From Bryobacteraceae bacterium (lineage in GTDB: Bacteria; Acidobacteriota; Terriglobia; Bryobacterales; Bryobacteraceae): 64,000 nucleotides of DNA. The stretch is taken from assembly GCA_026129905.1 (NCBI GenBank), contig JAHCHE010000008.1, forward strand, positions 186,001 through 250,000. The letters are read 5' to 3'. A program made the translations under genes and the position numbers. Shown here in pieces: positions 57,521 to 64,000 of this stretch; within the stretch, counting starts at the first letter, position 1, and the number at the start of each line of letters is the position of its first letter. A model generated the notes under the pieces. The model had not been told where the DNA came from. It saw nothing but the letters and a program-made list of their open reading frames with translations, and did no database searches.

Positions 57521-60013
57521 ATGCTGGGCGGCTCGGTACTGGGAGGTCTGGGGAGCGCCATTCTATTTGTCTCCGCCGCCGCTACGCTGCGCGGGCAGCA
57601 GGAACTGCCTAGACAAGCCGGCGCGATCCTTCAAAAGAACTGCATAAATTGCCACGGCGCGGCGCTGCGGATGTCGGGCCTGGACCTGCGAACACGGCAG
57701 TCGATTCTGGCCGGGGGGACCCGCGGCCCGGCCGTCGAGCCGGCAAATCCCGCGCGCAGCCTGCTGTATAAGCTGGCGACGCACGACGTGAAGCCGACCA
57801 TGCCGCCGGGGCAGAAGCTGTCCGAGGGCGATCTCGATGTTCTGCGGCGCTGGATCACGGCCGGCGCGGTGCTGGAGGAGACGGAAGCCGGCGCGGCGGA
57901 TGACGACGCGAAGGCTCGCCTGGCCAAGCTCGAGGAACGCCCAGTGACCGCCGCCGAGCGCAGTTTCTGGGCGTACAAGCAACCCGCGCGGTCCGATCCT
58001 CCCGGCGGCGCCTCGCACCCGGTGGATGCCTTTCTCGCGCAGGCATGGACGGCCAAAGGCCTGAAGCCGTCGCCGCAAGCCGATGCCCGCACGCTGGTCC
58101 GGCGCGCTTACCTCGATCTCACCGGCCTGTCGCCGGCGCCGGAGCAGGTGGAGGCCTTCGCCGACGATCCCTCGGAGGAGCGGTGGACGGCGCTGATCGA
58201 AGGGCTGCTCGCATCCCCGCACTACGGCGAACGCTGGGGGCGACACTGGCTGGACCTGGTACGGTACGCCGATTCCGGCGGTTTCGAGCGCGACTTCGAC
58301 TGGCACAACGCCTGGCGGTATCGCGACTACGTCGTCTCGGCCTTCAACTCCGACAAGCCGTACGACCGGTTTCTGCGCGAGCAGATCGCGGGCGACGAAA
58401 TCGCGCCGGACGACGACGAGGCAATGGTGGCCACGGGTTATCTGCGGCTCGGCCTGGACAACAACATCAAGAACGAGCGCACGCGGATGGACGAACTCGA
58501 CGATATCGTCTCGACCACGTCGCTGGCCTTTGTCGGCCAGACGGTGGGATGCGCGCGATGCCACAACCACAAGTTCGATCCCATTCCGCAGAAGGATTAC
58601 TACCGCATGCAAGCGGTATTCTTCTCCACCAAGGGCGTCGAACACCCGCTGGCGCCGCCCGAGGTGGTCGCCCGGCGCGACGCTGAGGCGCAGCGGATCC
58701 GCGAGCTGAAAAAGCCGCTCGAGCAGGCGAGGAAGGAGATTGATGCGCCACACCGGCAGCGCATCTTCGAGGAGAAGGTCGCTCAGCTTCCCGACTACCT
58801 CCAGCTCGCCTGGCGCACGCCGAAGGATAAGCGCACGGAAGGCCAGCAGCTCAACGCCGAGCAGATCGAGAAGACGCTCGTGGTGAAGGAGCAGGAAATT
58901 CTGGCCTCGATGAGCGAGGCGGAACGCGAGCGGCGCGCCGAGATCAACCGGGAACTCGAGGCTCTCGACGCGCGGATGCCAGCCCCCTACCCCACCGCCA
59001 GGGCCATCGGCGAGGAGGACCGCGAGCCGCTGCCTTCGTACTTCCTGCACCGCGGCGCGCCCGACATGAAGGGCTCGCTCATGGCGCCAGGGATTCTCAC
59101 GGTGGCCTGGAACGGCGAGTACGAGTTTCCGGCGGCGCCCCCGGATGCCCGGTCGAGTTTTCGGCGGCGCGGGTTCGCCGAGTGGGTCGCATCGCCCGAG
59201 AATCCCCTCACCGCCAGGGTCATGGTGAACCGCATCTGGCAGCATCACTTCGGCGAGGGCATCGTGCGCACGCCGAGCAACTTCGGCAAGACCGGACAGC
59301 CGCCGTCGCACCCGGAACTGCTGGACTGGCTGGCCACCGAGTTCATCCGCTCCGGCTGGAGCGTCAAGGCGATGCACCGACTGATGCTGTCGTCGAACGC
59401 GTACCGGATGGCGAGCGACGACGTCGCCGAAAATGCCGCCATCGACCCGGAGAATCGCCTGTTCTGGCGGATGCCGCGCCAGCGGCTGGAGGCCGAGATT
59501 CTGCGCGACCAGATACTCGCCGCGGCCGGCACGCTCGACCGTACGGTTGGCGGTCCCGCCGTTTTTCCGTACATCGACCCGGACCTGTTTCAAAGCAGCA
59601 CCGAGCGCACCTGGCCCGGCAAGCCGGACAGCGACCCATCCACATGGCGGCGGAGTCTGTACGTCTTCATGAAGCGCAGCATCCGTTACCCCTTGTTCGA
59701 ATCCTTCGATCAGCCGGATGCGACGCTGTCCTGCGATCGCAGGAACCGCTCCACCGTCGCGCCTCAGGCGCTGCTGCTGATGAACAATGCGTTTGTCGTT
59801 TTGCACGCCGGTAAGTTCGCCGAGCGCCTGGAGAGAGAGACGGGCGACGATCCGGGGCGGCAGGTGGACCGGGCGTACCGCCTGGCGCTGAGCCGGCCGC
59901 CGTCCCAATTTGAGCGCCGGCGCGCCTTGGAGTTCCTGGCCGGCGAAACCGGAACGCTGGCCGATTTCTGCCAGCTTCTGTTTAACCTGAACGAGTTCGC
60001 GTACCGCCAATGA
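57521..60013 (+). CDS. PSCyt1/PSCyt2/PSD1 (DUF1549-DUF1553) multidomain cytochrome c
   Basis: The 830-residue protein has an N-terminal hydrophobic leader (about 1-22) and a cytochrome c domain with CINCH at 41-45. The DUF1549 domain includes YGERWGRHWLDLVRYADS; a second CxxCH (CARCH at 344-348) follows, and the DUF1553 domain includes RVMVNRIWQHHFGEGIV and SSNAYRMAS. This architecture is typical of Planctomycetes and Acidobacteriota and is found beside DUF1501 genes. It probably acts in oxidative breakdown of complex compounds in the periplasm, but no biochemical role is settled. Confidence 0.92.
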   Translation: MLGGSVLGGLGSAILFVSAAATLRGQQELPRQAGAILQKNCINCHGAALRMSGLDLRTRQSILAGGTRGPAVEPANPARSLLYKLATHDVKPTMPPGQKLSEGDLDVLRRWITAGAVLEETEAGAADDDAKARLAKLEERPVTAAERSFWAYKQPARSDPPGGASHPVDAFLAQAWTAKGLKPSPQADARTLVRRAYLDLTGLSPAPEQVEAFADDPSEERWTALIEGLLASPHYGERWGRHWLDLVRYADSGGFERDFDWHNAWRYRDYVVSAFNSDKPYDRFLREQIAGDEIAPDDDEAMVATGYLRLGLDNNIKNERTRMDELDDIVSTTSLAFVGQTVGCARCHNHKFDPIPQKDYYRMQAVFFSTKGVEHPLAPPEVVARRDAEAQRIRELKKPLEQARKEIDAPHRQRIFEEKVAQLPDYLQLAWRTPKDKRTEGQQLNAEQIEKTLVVKEQEILASMSEAERERRAEINRELEALDARMPAPYPTARAIGEEDREPLPSYFLHRGAPDMKGSLMAPGILTVAWNGEYEFPAAPPDARSSFRRRGFAEWVASPENPLTARVMVNRIWQHHFGEGIVRTPSNFGKTGQPPSHPELLDWLATEFIRSGWSVKAMHRLMLSSNAYRMASDDVAENAAIDPENRLFWRMPRQRLEAEILRDQILAAAGTLDRTVGGPAVFPYIDPDLFQSSTERTWPGKPDSDPSTWRRSLYVFMKRSIRYPLFESFDQPDATLSCDRRNRSTVAPQALLLMNNAFVVLHAGKFAERLERETGDDPGRQVDRAYRLALSRPPSQFERRRALEFLAGETGTLADFCQLLFNLNEFAYRQ

Positions 60014-61422
60014 AACAACACGTCTGCTCTCGCCGCGAATGGCTTTCCCGCATGGGCGGAGGCATCGGCAGCCTCGCGCTGGCGGACCTTCTTCACCGGC
60101 AGGGCGCGCTCGCCGCAGCCACGTCTCCGCTGGCGTCCAGGCCGTCTCATTTCCCGGCAAAGGCGAAAGCGGTTATTTCGATCTTCTGTTACGGCGGCGT
60201 CAGCCAGGTGGACACCTTCGATCCCAAGCCCCTACTGCTCCAGCGCCAGGGTGAGGCGATGACGGGGGCGGGAGAGGTTTCCGTTTCGCAAGGCCACCCG
60301 GGCGGGCTGATGCCGTCGCCGTGGACGTTCCGCAAGCACGGGCAGTGCGGCATGGACGTCTCGACGTTGTTTCCGCACGTGGCCGAGCACGTGGACGACC
60401 TGGCGCTGATCCGCTCGATGCACTGCCTCAGCAACGACCACGGTCCGGCGCTCTACCAGATGAACACCGGGACAATCCTCGCCGGGCATCCGAGCGTCGG
60501 CAGTTGGGTCGCCTACGGCCTGGGAACGGAAAACGAGAACCTGCCCGGCTACATCGTCTTCACCGATTACCGCGGCGGTCCGATCAACGGCGCGCCGAAC
60601 TGGGGCGCGGGCTACATGCCGGCGGCGTACCAGGGCACGCAGTTCCGATCGAGCGGCGATCCGATTGTGGACTTGCAGCCTCCCAAGGGGCGCTCGCGCG
60701 AACAGCAGCGCGAGTGGCTCGACCTGCTCGGCGATTTGAATGGGGCGCACCTGGAGCGCAATCCCGCCGACAGCGAACTGGCCGCCCGTATCCATTCCTA
60801 CGAACTCGCCTTTCGCATGCAGACGCACGCGGCCGAGGCGATCGACATCGGAAAGGAATCGGAAGCGACGCGACGGCTGTACGGGCTCGACGATAAGCAC
60901 ACCGAGTACTTCGGCCGGCAGGCGCTGATGGCGCGGCGGCTGGTGGAGCATGGAGTCCGGTTCGTGCAACTGTACTCGGGCGGCGGCAACTTCGAGCCGA
61001 GCTGGGACGCGCACTTCGATCTCAAGGGGAATCACGAAGGCCACGCCCGGGAAACCGACAAGCCCATCGCCGGCCTGATCAAGGACCTGAAGAGCCGCGG
61101 CTTGTTCGATTCCACGCTCATCGTCTGGCACAGCGAGTTCGGCCGCATGCCGATTTCACAACGAATGGACGGGCGCGACCATAACCCGGACGGCTTCTCG
61201 GTCTGGCTGGCGGGCGCGGGCGTGAAGGGCGGGACGATCGTCGGCGCGACGGACGAGTACGGCTACCGGGCCGTTGAGGATAAGAAATCAGTCTACGACC
61301 TCCACGCCACGCTGCTGCACCTGCTGGGACTGGACCACGAGAAGCTGACCTACCACTTCAACGGGCGCGACATGCGGCTGACCGACGTGCATGGCGAACT
61401 GATCCACGAAGCGCTGGCGTAG
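60010..61422 (+). CDS. DUF1501 protein, Tat-exported
   Basis: The 470-residue protein opens with a twin-arginine signal (CSRREWLSRMGGGIGSLAL). The DUF1501 core shows SIFCYGGVSQVDTFDPKP, NDHGPALYQMNTG, ARRLVEHGVRFVQLYSGG and VWHSEFGRMPISQR. The fold is related to the alkaline-phosphatase/sulfatase superfamily and carries metal-binding Asp and His residues. Its ATG overlaps the stop of the preceding multidomain cytochrome (ATGA), and the two gene types are regularly paired, so they likely work together. Confidence 0.92.
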   Translation: MKQHVCSRREWLSRMGGGIGSLALADLLHRQGALAAATSPLASRPSHFPAKAKAVISIFCYGGVSQVDTFDPKPLLLQRQGEAMTGAGEVSVSQGHPGGLMPSPWTFRKHGQCGMDVSTLFPHVAEHVDDLALIRSMHCLSNDHGPALYQMNTGTILAGHPSVGSWVAYGLGTENENLPGYIVFTDYRGGPINGAPNWGAGYMPAAYQGTQFRSSGDPIVDLQPPKGRSREQQREWLDLLGDLNGAHLERNPADSELAARIHSYELAFRMQTHAAEAIDIGKESEATRRLYGLDDKHTEYFGRQALMARRLVEHGVRFVQLYSGGGNFEPSWDAHFDLKGNHEGHARETDKPIAGLIKDLKSRGLFDSTLIVWHSEFGRMPISQRMDGRDHNPDGFSVWLAGAGVKGGTIVGATDEYGYRAVEDKKSVYDLHATLLHLLGLDHEKLTYHFNGRDMRLTDVHGELIHEALA

Positions 61423-61442
61423 CGCAGCAGGAGCGCGCGGCG

Positions 61443-62315
61443 TTAACGCAGGCTTTCTCCGGAACCGCGGCCGTTCAGCACGAGGTTGGCCGCAACAGCG
61501 CGGTGATCGGAAAACGGTATCGGCGCCACCTCAAGATGATTCGACTCCAAGCCCTGGAAGAAAAGCCAATCGAGCCGCATGCCGAGGGCGTCATGGGTGG
61601 CGCGATTGGCGCCAACGGGCGTGGAAAATCCGTGCTCATTCATCAGTTGCTGGACTGCGCCAGCCTGCTTGCCGAAGCACGGAAACGGGATGACATTGCC
61701 GATCCAGTAGAACGGGTTGGTGTTGAGATCGCCCGCGATCAGGCGGGGGCCGGAGAAGTGAGCGGCCTCCTCCAGCACCGGCCGCAACTGTTCGAGCCGG
61801 TCCACGGGATTGATCCGAGTATCAAGATGGGCGTTCCAGACCCGAATCGCGGCGCCCGGCGCGTCCACCGTGGCGGCGATGGCGATTCGCGTCCGGGACC
61901 GGAAAACAAGGTTGCAAGCCTTTAGCTGAATCGTCCTGACGTCGGTGAGAGGGTACCGGCTGAGGATTGCGAGCCCTTGATCCGTGACAGCGGGGCTCGC
62001 CGGCACGGCCGCCACGTGATACCCGAGGAGGGCTGCCAGGTGTTCCGCCACTGCGCCTGCTCCGTTTCCTCCGACCGCTTCCTGAAATAGATAGATATCG
62101 GCGTCGGCCGTTGCCGGGCTCCTCCGGAGATCGCGCAGCATCCTGTCGACGTTGGTCTCTTTCGCCACATTGAGCGTAACTACGGAGATATCAAAGTGTT
62201 GTGGCATGTGAGATGGAAGTCCGCCTCCCGAGCGATGCCCGGAATGTCCGATCAGGTAATTGGCGAGCACGGCTGCTCCCGCCACGGCGACATATATAAC
62301 CAGGCGTTGGCCCAT
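61443..62315 (-). CDS. Endonuclease/exonuclease/phosphatase-family protein, membrane-anchored or secreted
   Basis: The 290-residue protein has an N-terminal hydrophobic segment (IYVAVAGAAVLANYLIG). The EEP fold follows: VVTLNVAKETN, YLFQEAVGG with the metal Glu, VWNAHLDTR, LIAGDLNTNP and FSDHRAVAANL. All catalytic positions are present. Family members include DNA-repair nucleases, sphingomyelinases and inositol phosphatases; the presence of an exported leader favours a phospholipase or extracellular nuclease. It is convergent with the DUF1501 gene with a 20-base gap. Confidence 0.87.
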   Translation of the reverse strand: MGQRLVIYVAVAGAAVLANYLIGHSGHRSGGGLPSHMPQHFDISVVTLNVAKETNVDRMLRDLRRSPATADADIYLFQEAVGGNGAGAVAEHLAALLGYHVAAVPASPAVTDQGLAILSRYPLTDVRTIQLKACNLVFRSRTRIAIAATVDAPGAAIRVWNAHLDTRINPVDRLEQLRPVLEEAAHFSGPRLIAGDLNTNPFYWIGNVIPFPCFGKQAGAVQQLMNEHGFSTPVGANRATHDALGMRLDWLFFQGLESNHLEVAPIPFSDHRAVAANLVLNGRGSGESLR

Positions 62316-62408
62316 GGATCAGAAAAGAAGGCGGGACTCTAGACTTGTTCGCGGACTACTGGTTGGATGCGCACGGTGGCAGGAAGGTTTCTGCAAACAG
62401 CGTCGGGA

Positions 62409-62870
62409 CTAGATTCGACTTCTCCGCTTCGGGCTTACGGCGCGGAAGGGGTTATGGACTTTCAGCCCGCGGATTGTGCGCCCATCCTGTAAAACGTCGC
62501 TGAGGACCCTCTCACAGCGGCCCTGAAGCGCCGCGCTTACAATCAGAGAATCCCACCAGGAAATGGAATCGCGCCGGTGAAGATCGAGCGCAGTATCGAG
62601 AAGCTCGCGGGTCGATTGGATGCGCCAGAGCGGCTCGATCAATCGATGGTAGATTGAGGCCGCTTCATCGACGCTCAGCGGCGCCGCCGCTTTGCGAAGC
62701 ACGACGTTAAACCATTCCTGCACCACCTGGTAGCTGACCAATCCATCACCCGATTCGTGGGCCGTCGCAATCCATGTCTGGGCAACCGCCTGCTTGTGCG
62801 GGTCGGTTGCATCAATCGCGTAGATCAGCAGGTTCGTGTCGAGGAAGAATCTACCGCTCATTACGCTCAT
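62409..62870 (-). CDS. vapC: VapC-type PIN-domain toxin
   Basis: The first ATG at 62870 overlaps the antitoxin by 20 bases; a second at 62861 is also possible. The 153-residue PIN domain shows FLDTNLLIYAID (metal Asp), VSYQVVQEW (Glu) and SWWDSLIVSAAL (Asp). VapC toxins cleave tRNA or rRNA. The basic C-terminus is RAVSPKRRSRI. Pairing with the upstream small antitoxin makes the toxin-antitoxin assignment solid. Confidence 0.87.
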   Translation of the reverse strand: MSVMSGRFFLDTNLLIYAIDATDPHKQAVAQTWIATAHESGDGLVSYQVVQEWFNVVLRKAAAPLSVDEAASIYHRLIEPLWRIQSTRELLDTALDLHRRDSISWWDSLIVSAALQGRCERVLSDVLQDGRTIRGLKVHNPFRAVSPKRRSRI

Positions 62871-63072
62871 CCCGCGTGAAGCGCCGTCCGGCTCGGAAGT
62901 GACCGACTGCCGCCGCCGCTCGCCTGACCTCTTCGGACGACAGACGGCCGGCGCCAGCATAGCGGGCGAGCCACTCGCGAAACAAGTTGTTAAGCGTCGT
63001 GTTCTCAGCTTCCGCCCGCCGGCGCGCACGTTCAATCAGCGCTTCGTCCGCGCTTAGCGTGATATTCCTCAT
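62851..63072 (-). CDS. vapB: VapB-type antitoxin
   Basis: The start at 63072 gives 73 residues beginning MRNITLSADEALIERARRRA, which resembles the ribbon-helix-helix type antitoxin N-terminus that binds DNA. The C-terminal VRRAAAAVGHFRAGRRFTRD is the likely toxin-binding part. The VapC start lies within its last codons. Longer frames upstream are not supported. The exact antitoxin family is inferred. Confidence 0.78.
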   Translation of the reverse strand: MRNITLSADEALIERARRRAEAENTTLNNLFREWLARYAGAGRLSSEEVRRAAAAVGHFRAGRRFTRDERNER

Positions 63073-63152
63073 GAATCCAGTGTACACGGAACGTGCACAC
63101 GAAAAAGGGCCGCGGCTCGGGCGAAGATTACCTCGGGCGGCCCCACTGCCGT

Positions 63153-63362
63153 TCAACGCTTCGCGTGGTCCAGGACCCACAGCAACAGGAAAATGGCGCC
63201 GCTGACGGCCAGGATCTTCACCGTCAACACGATGGTCTGCCTGGCGCTCAACGGTTTGGGCGCGTAGCCGGACCCGCCGGGGTCGTTTTGCCGGTCCGGG
63301 GCGGCCGCTTGAGCGGATTCCGCTGGGGCGGACACGTTACGTTGAACTCTCTGCGTTGCCAT
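63153..63362 (-). CDS. Small single-pass membrane protein
   Basis: The ATG at 63362 follows AGGAG at a good distance. The 69-residue protein has a hydrophilic N-terminal half and one membrane helix at about 46-65 (TIVLTVKILAVSGAIFLLLW). No family is recognised. It is too small for function prediction but well supported by its ribosome binding site. Confidence 0.6.
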   Translation of the reverse strand: MATQRVQRNVSAPAESAQAAAPDRQNDPGGSGYAPKPLSARQTIVLTVKILAVSGAIFLLLWVLDHAKR

Positions 63363-63487
63363 AACAATCTCCTATCCTCTTTGTCAAAGCCACACTTGCG
63401 CGGCGGCGAACGGGCAGGCCGGTTGCGGGGCTTCAGGGAGGCGCCGCTCGGCCGAGAGAATCGCGCCGTTCGCGACGCGCGGGTTCG

Positions 63488-63892
63488 CTAACGCACTTCG
63501 AATGGAATGGAAAAGCGAGGAGGCGGAGATCGAGCCGGTCCGGGAGACGACCGCAGGGTCGAACGATACGACACCAGGATCGATGTCGTACGCACGACGA
63601 AATCCGGAGCGGACCAGCGCATAGCGCCGGCGAGCACGCCCGCGGCTTTCTTCAGTTGAGAGAATTCCAGTGTTCGGAGCCGCTTGGGGTCCGGCGGAAC
63701 GACGGCGCCGGAAGCCAGACCGCCCGCATGCAGATACAGGACAGCGTCGGGCGGGGCTGACCGCGCGCAGGTTGACCCGGCCGGTGGATTGACGACGCCC
63801 AGAGTCAGGCACACGCCCGCGATCAGCGCCGTAAGGCTTTGGAGGGCGCTGCGCAGAGGGTGGGTCGTCCGTCCGATCACTGGGTCCTGCAT
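63488..63892 (-). CDS. Possible small membrane/secreted protein, perhaps frameshifted
   Basis: The frame of 134 residues has a hydrophobic stretch (LTALIAGVCLTLGVV) followed by a polar part (DPKRLRTLEFSQLKKAAGVL, then AMRWSAPDFVV). After about residue 95 it becomes arginine-, serine- and proline-rich. Meanwhile the neighbouring frame (to 63384) reads smoothly as YDIDPGVVSFDPAVV and SSLFHSIRSALANPRVANGA. The true product may change frame near 63590. No known domain. Confidence 0.35.
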   Translation of the reverse strand: MQDPVIGRTTHPLRSALQSLTALIAGVCLTLGVVNPPAGSTCARSAPPDAVLYLHAGGLASGAVVPPDPKRLRTLEFSQLKKAAGVLAGAMRWSAPDFVVRTTSILVSYRSTLRSSPGPARSPPPRFSIPFEVR

Positions 63893-63935
63893 ACCAGCAT
63901 AGCTGTTGCGTCACGCGAAGGGGCGGGGGCGTCAT

Positions 63936-64000
63936 GACAGATCGGGCAGGCGCCTGATCGACGTGGATAGTTTCGCCGATGGAAACGGAGACGGGGTGGG
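63936..64000. other. Right edge, no gene assigned
   Basis: The last 65 bases do not contain a start, stop or motif that lets me assign them. They may be upstream sequence of the small gene at 63488-63892 or part of a gene outside the window. Confidence 0.3.

Noticed and set aside
57563-60160. Open frame of 865 codons on the minus strand opposite the PSD1-type gene
   Set aside because: It is the antisense shadow of a high-GC gene: its translation is arginine-, histidine- and proline-rich with no domain, while the plus strand has clear cytochrome and DUF1549/1553 motifs.
1-64000. NRPS or siderophore cluster associated with the MbtH-like protein
   Set aside because: No adenylation, condensation or thioesterase motif occurs anywhere in the window.
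1-64000. CRISPR arrays, tRNA or rRNA genes
   Set aside because: No regularly spaced repeats, no tRNA-like T-loop and acceptor pairing, and no rRNA-like conserved stretches were seen on reading both strands.

Overview
The window is high-GC bacterial chromosome with no rRNA, tRNA or CRISPR array that I can see. Gene content points to a soil-type Acidobacteriota of the Bryobacterales/Solibacter group. The indicators are a DUF1549/DUF1553 cytochrome next to a DUF1501 protein, several Tat-exported enzymes, a PQQ dehydrogenase, an ECF sigma factor beside a Ser/Thr kinase with a TolB-like propeller, a DUF2934 protein, and many small secreted proteins of unknown role. This is a taxonomic inference from family content, not a search result. 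Starts were reassigned from Shine-Dalgarno sites, stop/start overlaps and family N-termini.

0-6 kb: a minus-strand oxidation operon (di-heme cytochrome c, PQQ dehydrogenase, FAD oxidoreductase cut by the window edge), an orphan MbtH-like protein, a DoxX-like membrane protein, an unknown gene behind a structured leader, and a decayed transposase-like relic. 6-13 kb: a SIS protein and an MFS transporter in tandem, then a tightly coupled lysine/aspartate-family operon (M20 deacylase, asd, lysC, dapB, putative aminopeptidase). 13-22 kb: a nine-gene chemotaxis operon in the order STAS, soluble receptor-like protein with a CheZ-like motif, CheY, CheA, CheW, receptor, CheR, CheD, CheB. No flagellar or pilus genes are present.

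22-35 kb: mixed housekeeping and membrane functions, including a His-rich membrane protein, YihY, an exported Gfo/Idh/MocA protein, thioredoxin, IlvD, a zinc alcohol dehydrogenase, a sulfatase-fold enzyme with Thr at the nucleophile position, and a HEAT-repeat protein. 35-41 kb: a loose sugar-acid region with a GarR-like reductase, an aldose epimerase lipoprotein, an iduronate-type sulfatase and a mannonate dehydratase with a Tat-like leader. 41-43 kb: a sigma factor, zinc-type anti-sigma factor and CpxP/Spy-like periplasmic protein, laid out like an envelope- or metal-sensing switch.

43-56 kb: alanine dehydrogenase, a transglutaminase-like secreted protein fused end-to-end with a DUF4091 relic, a cytidylate-kinase-like/BON protein, an HDOD protein, an exported nitroreductase, a lone NuoI, a CoA-disulfide-reductase-like enzyme, a STAS protein, a pentapeptide-repeat protein, the kinase/ECF sigma pair and a probable methanethiol S-methyltransferase (MddA). 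56-64 kb: two toxin-antitoxin pairs (ChpSB type and VapBC type), the DUF1549/1553-DUF1501 pair preceded by a near-consensus -10 almost at the start codon, an endonuclease/exonuclease/phosphatase protein and small membrane proteins. I found no obvious new defence system. The most interesting items are the CheZ-like receptor and intercistronic hairpins in the che operon, the structured leader near 5.3 kb, the orphan MbtH protein, and the sigma/anti-sigma/CpxP-like trio.
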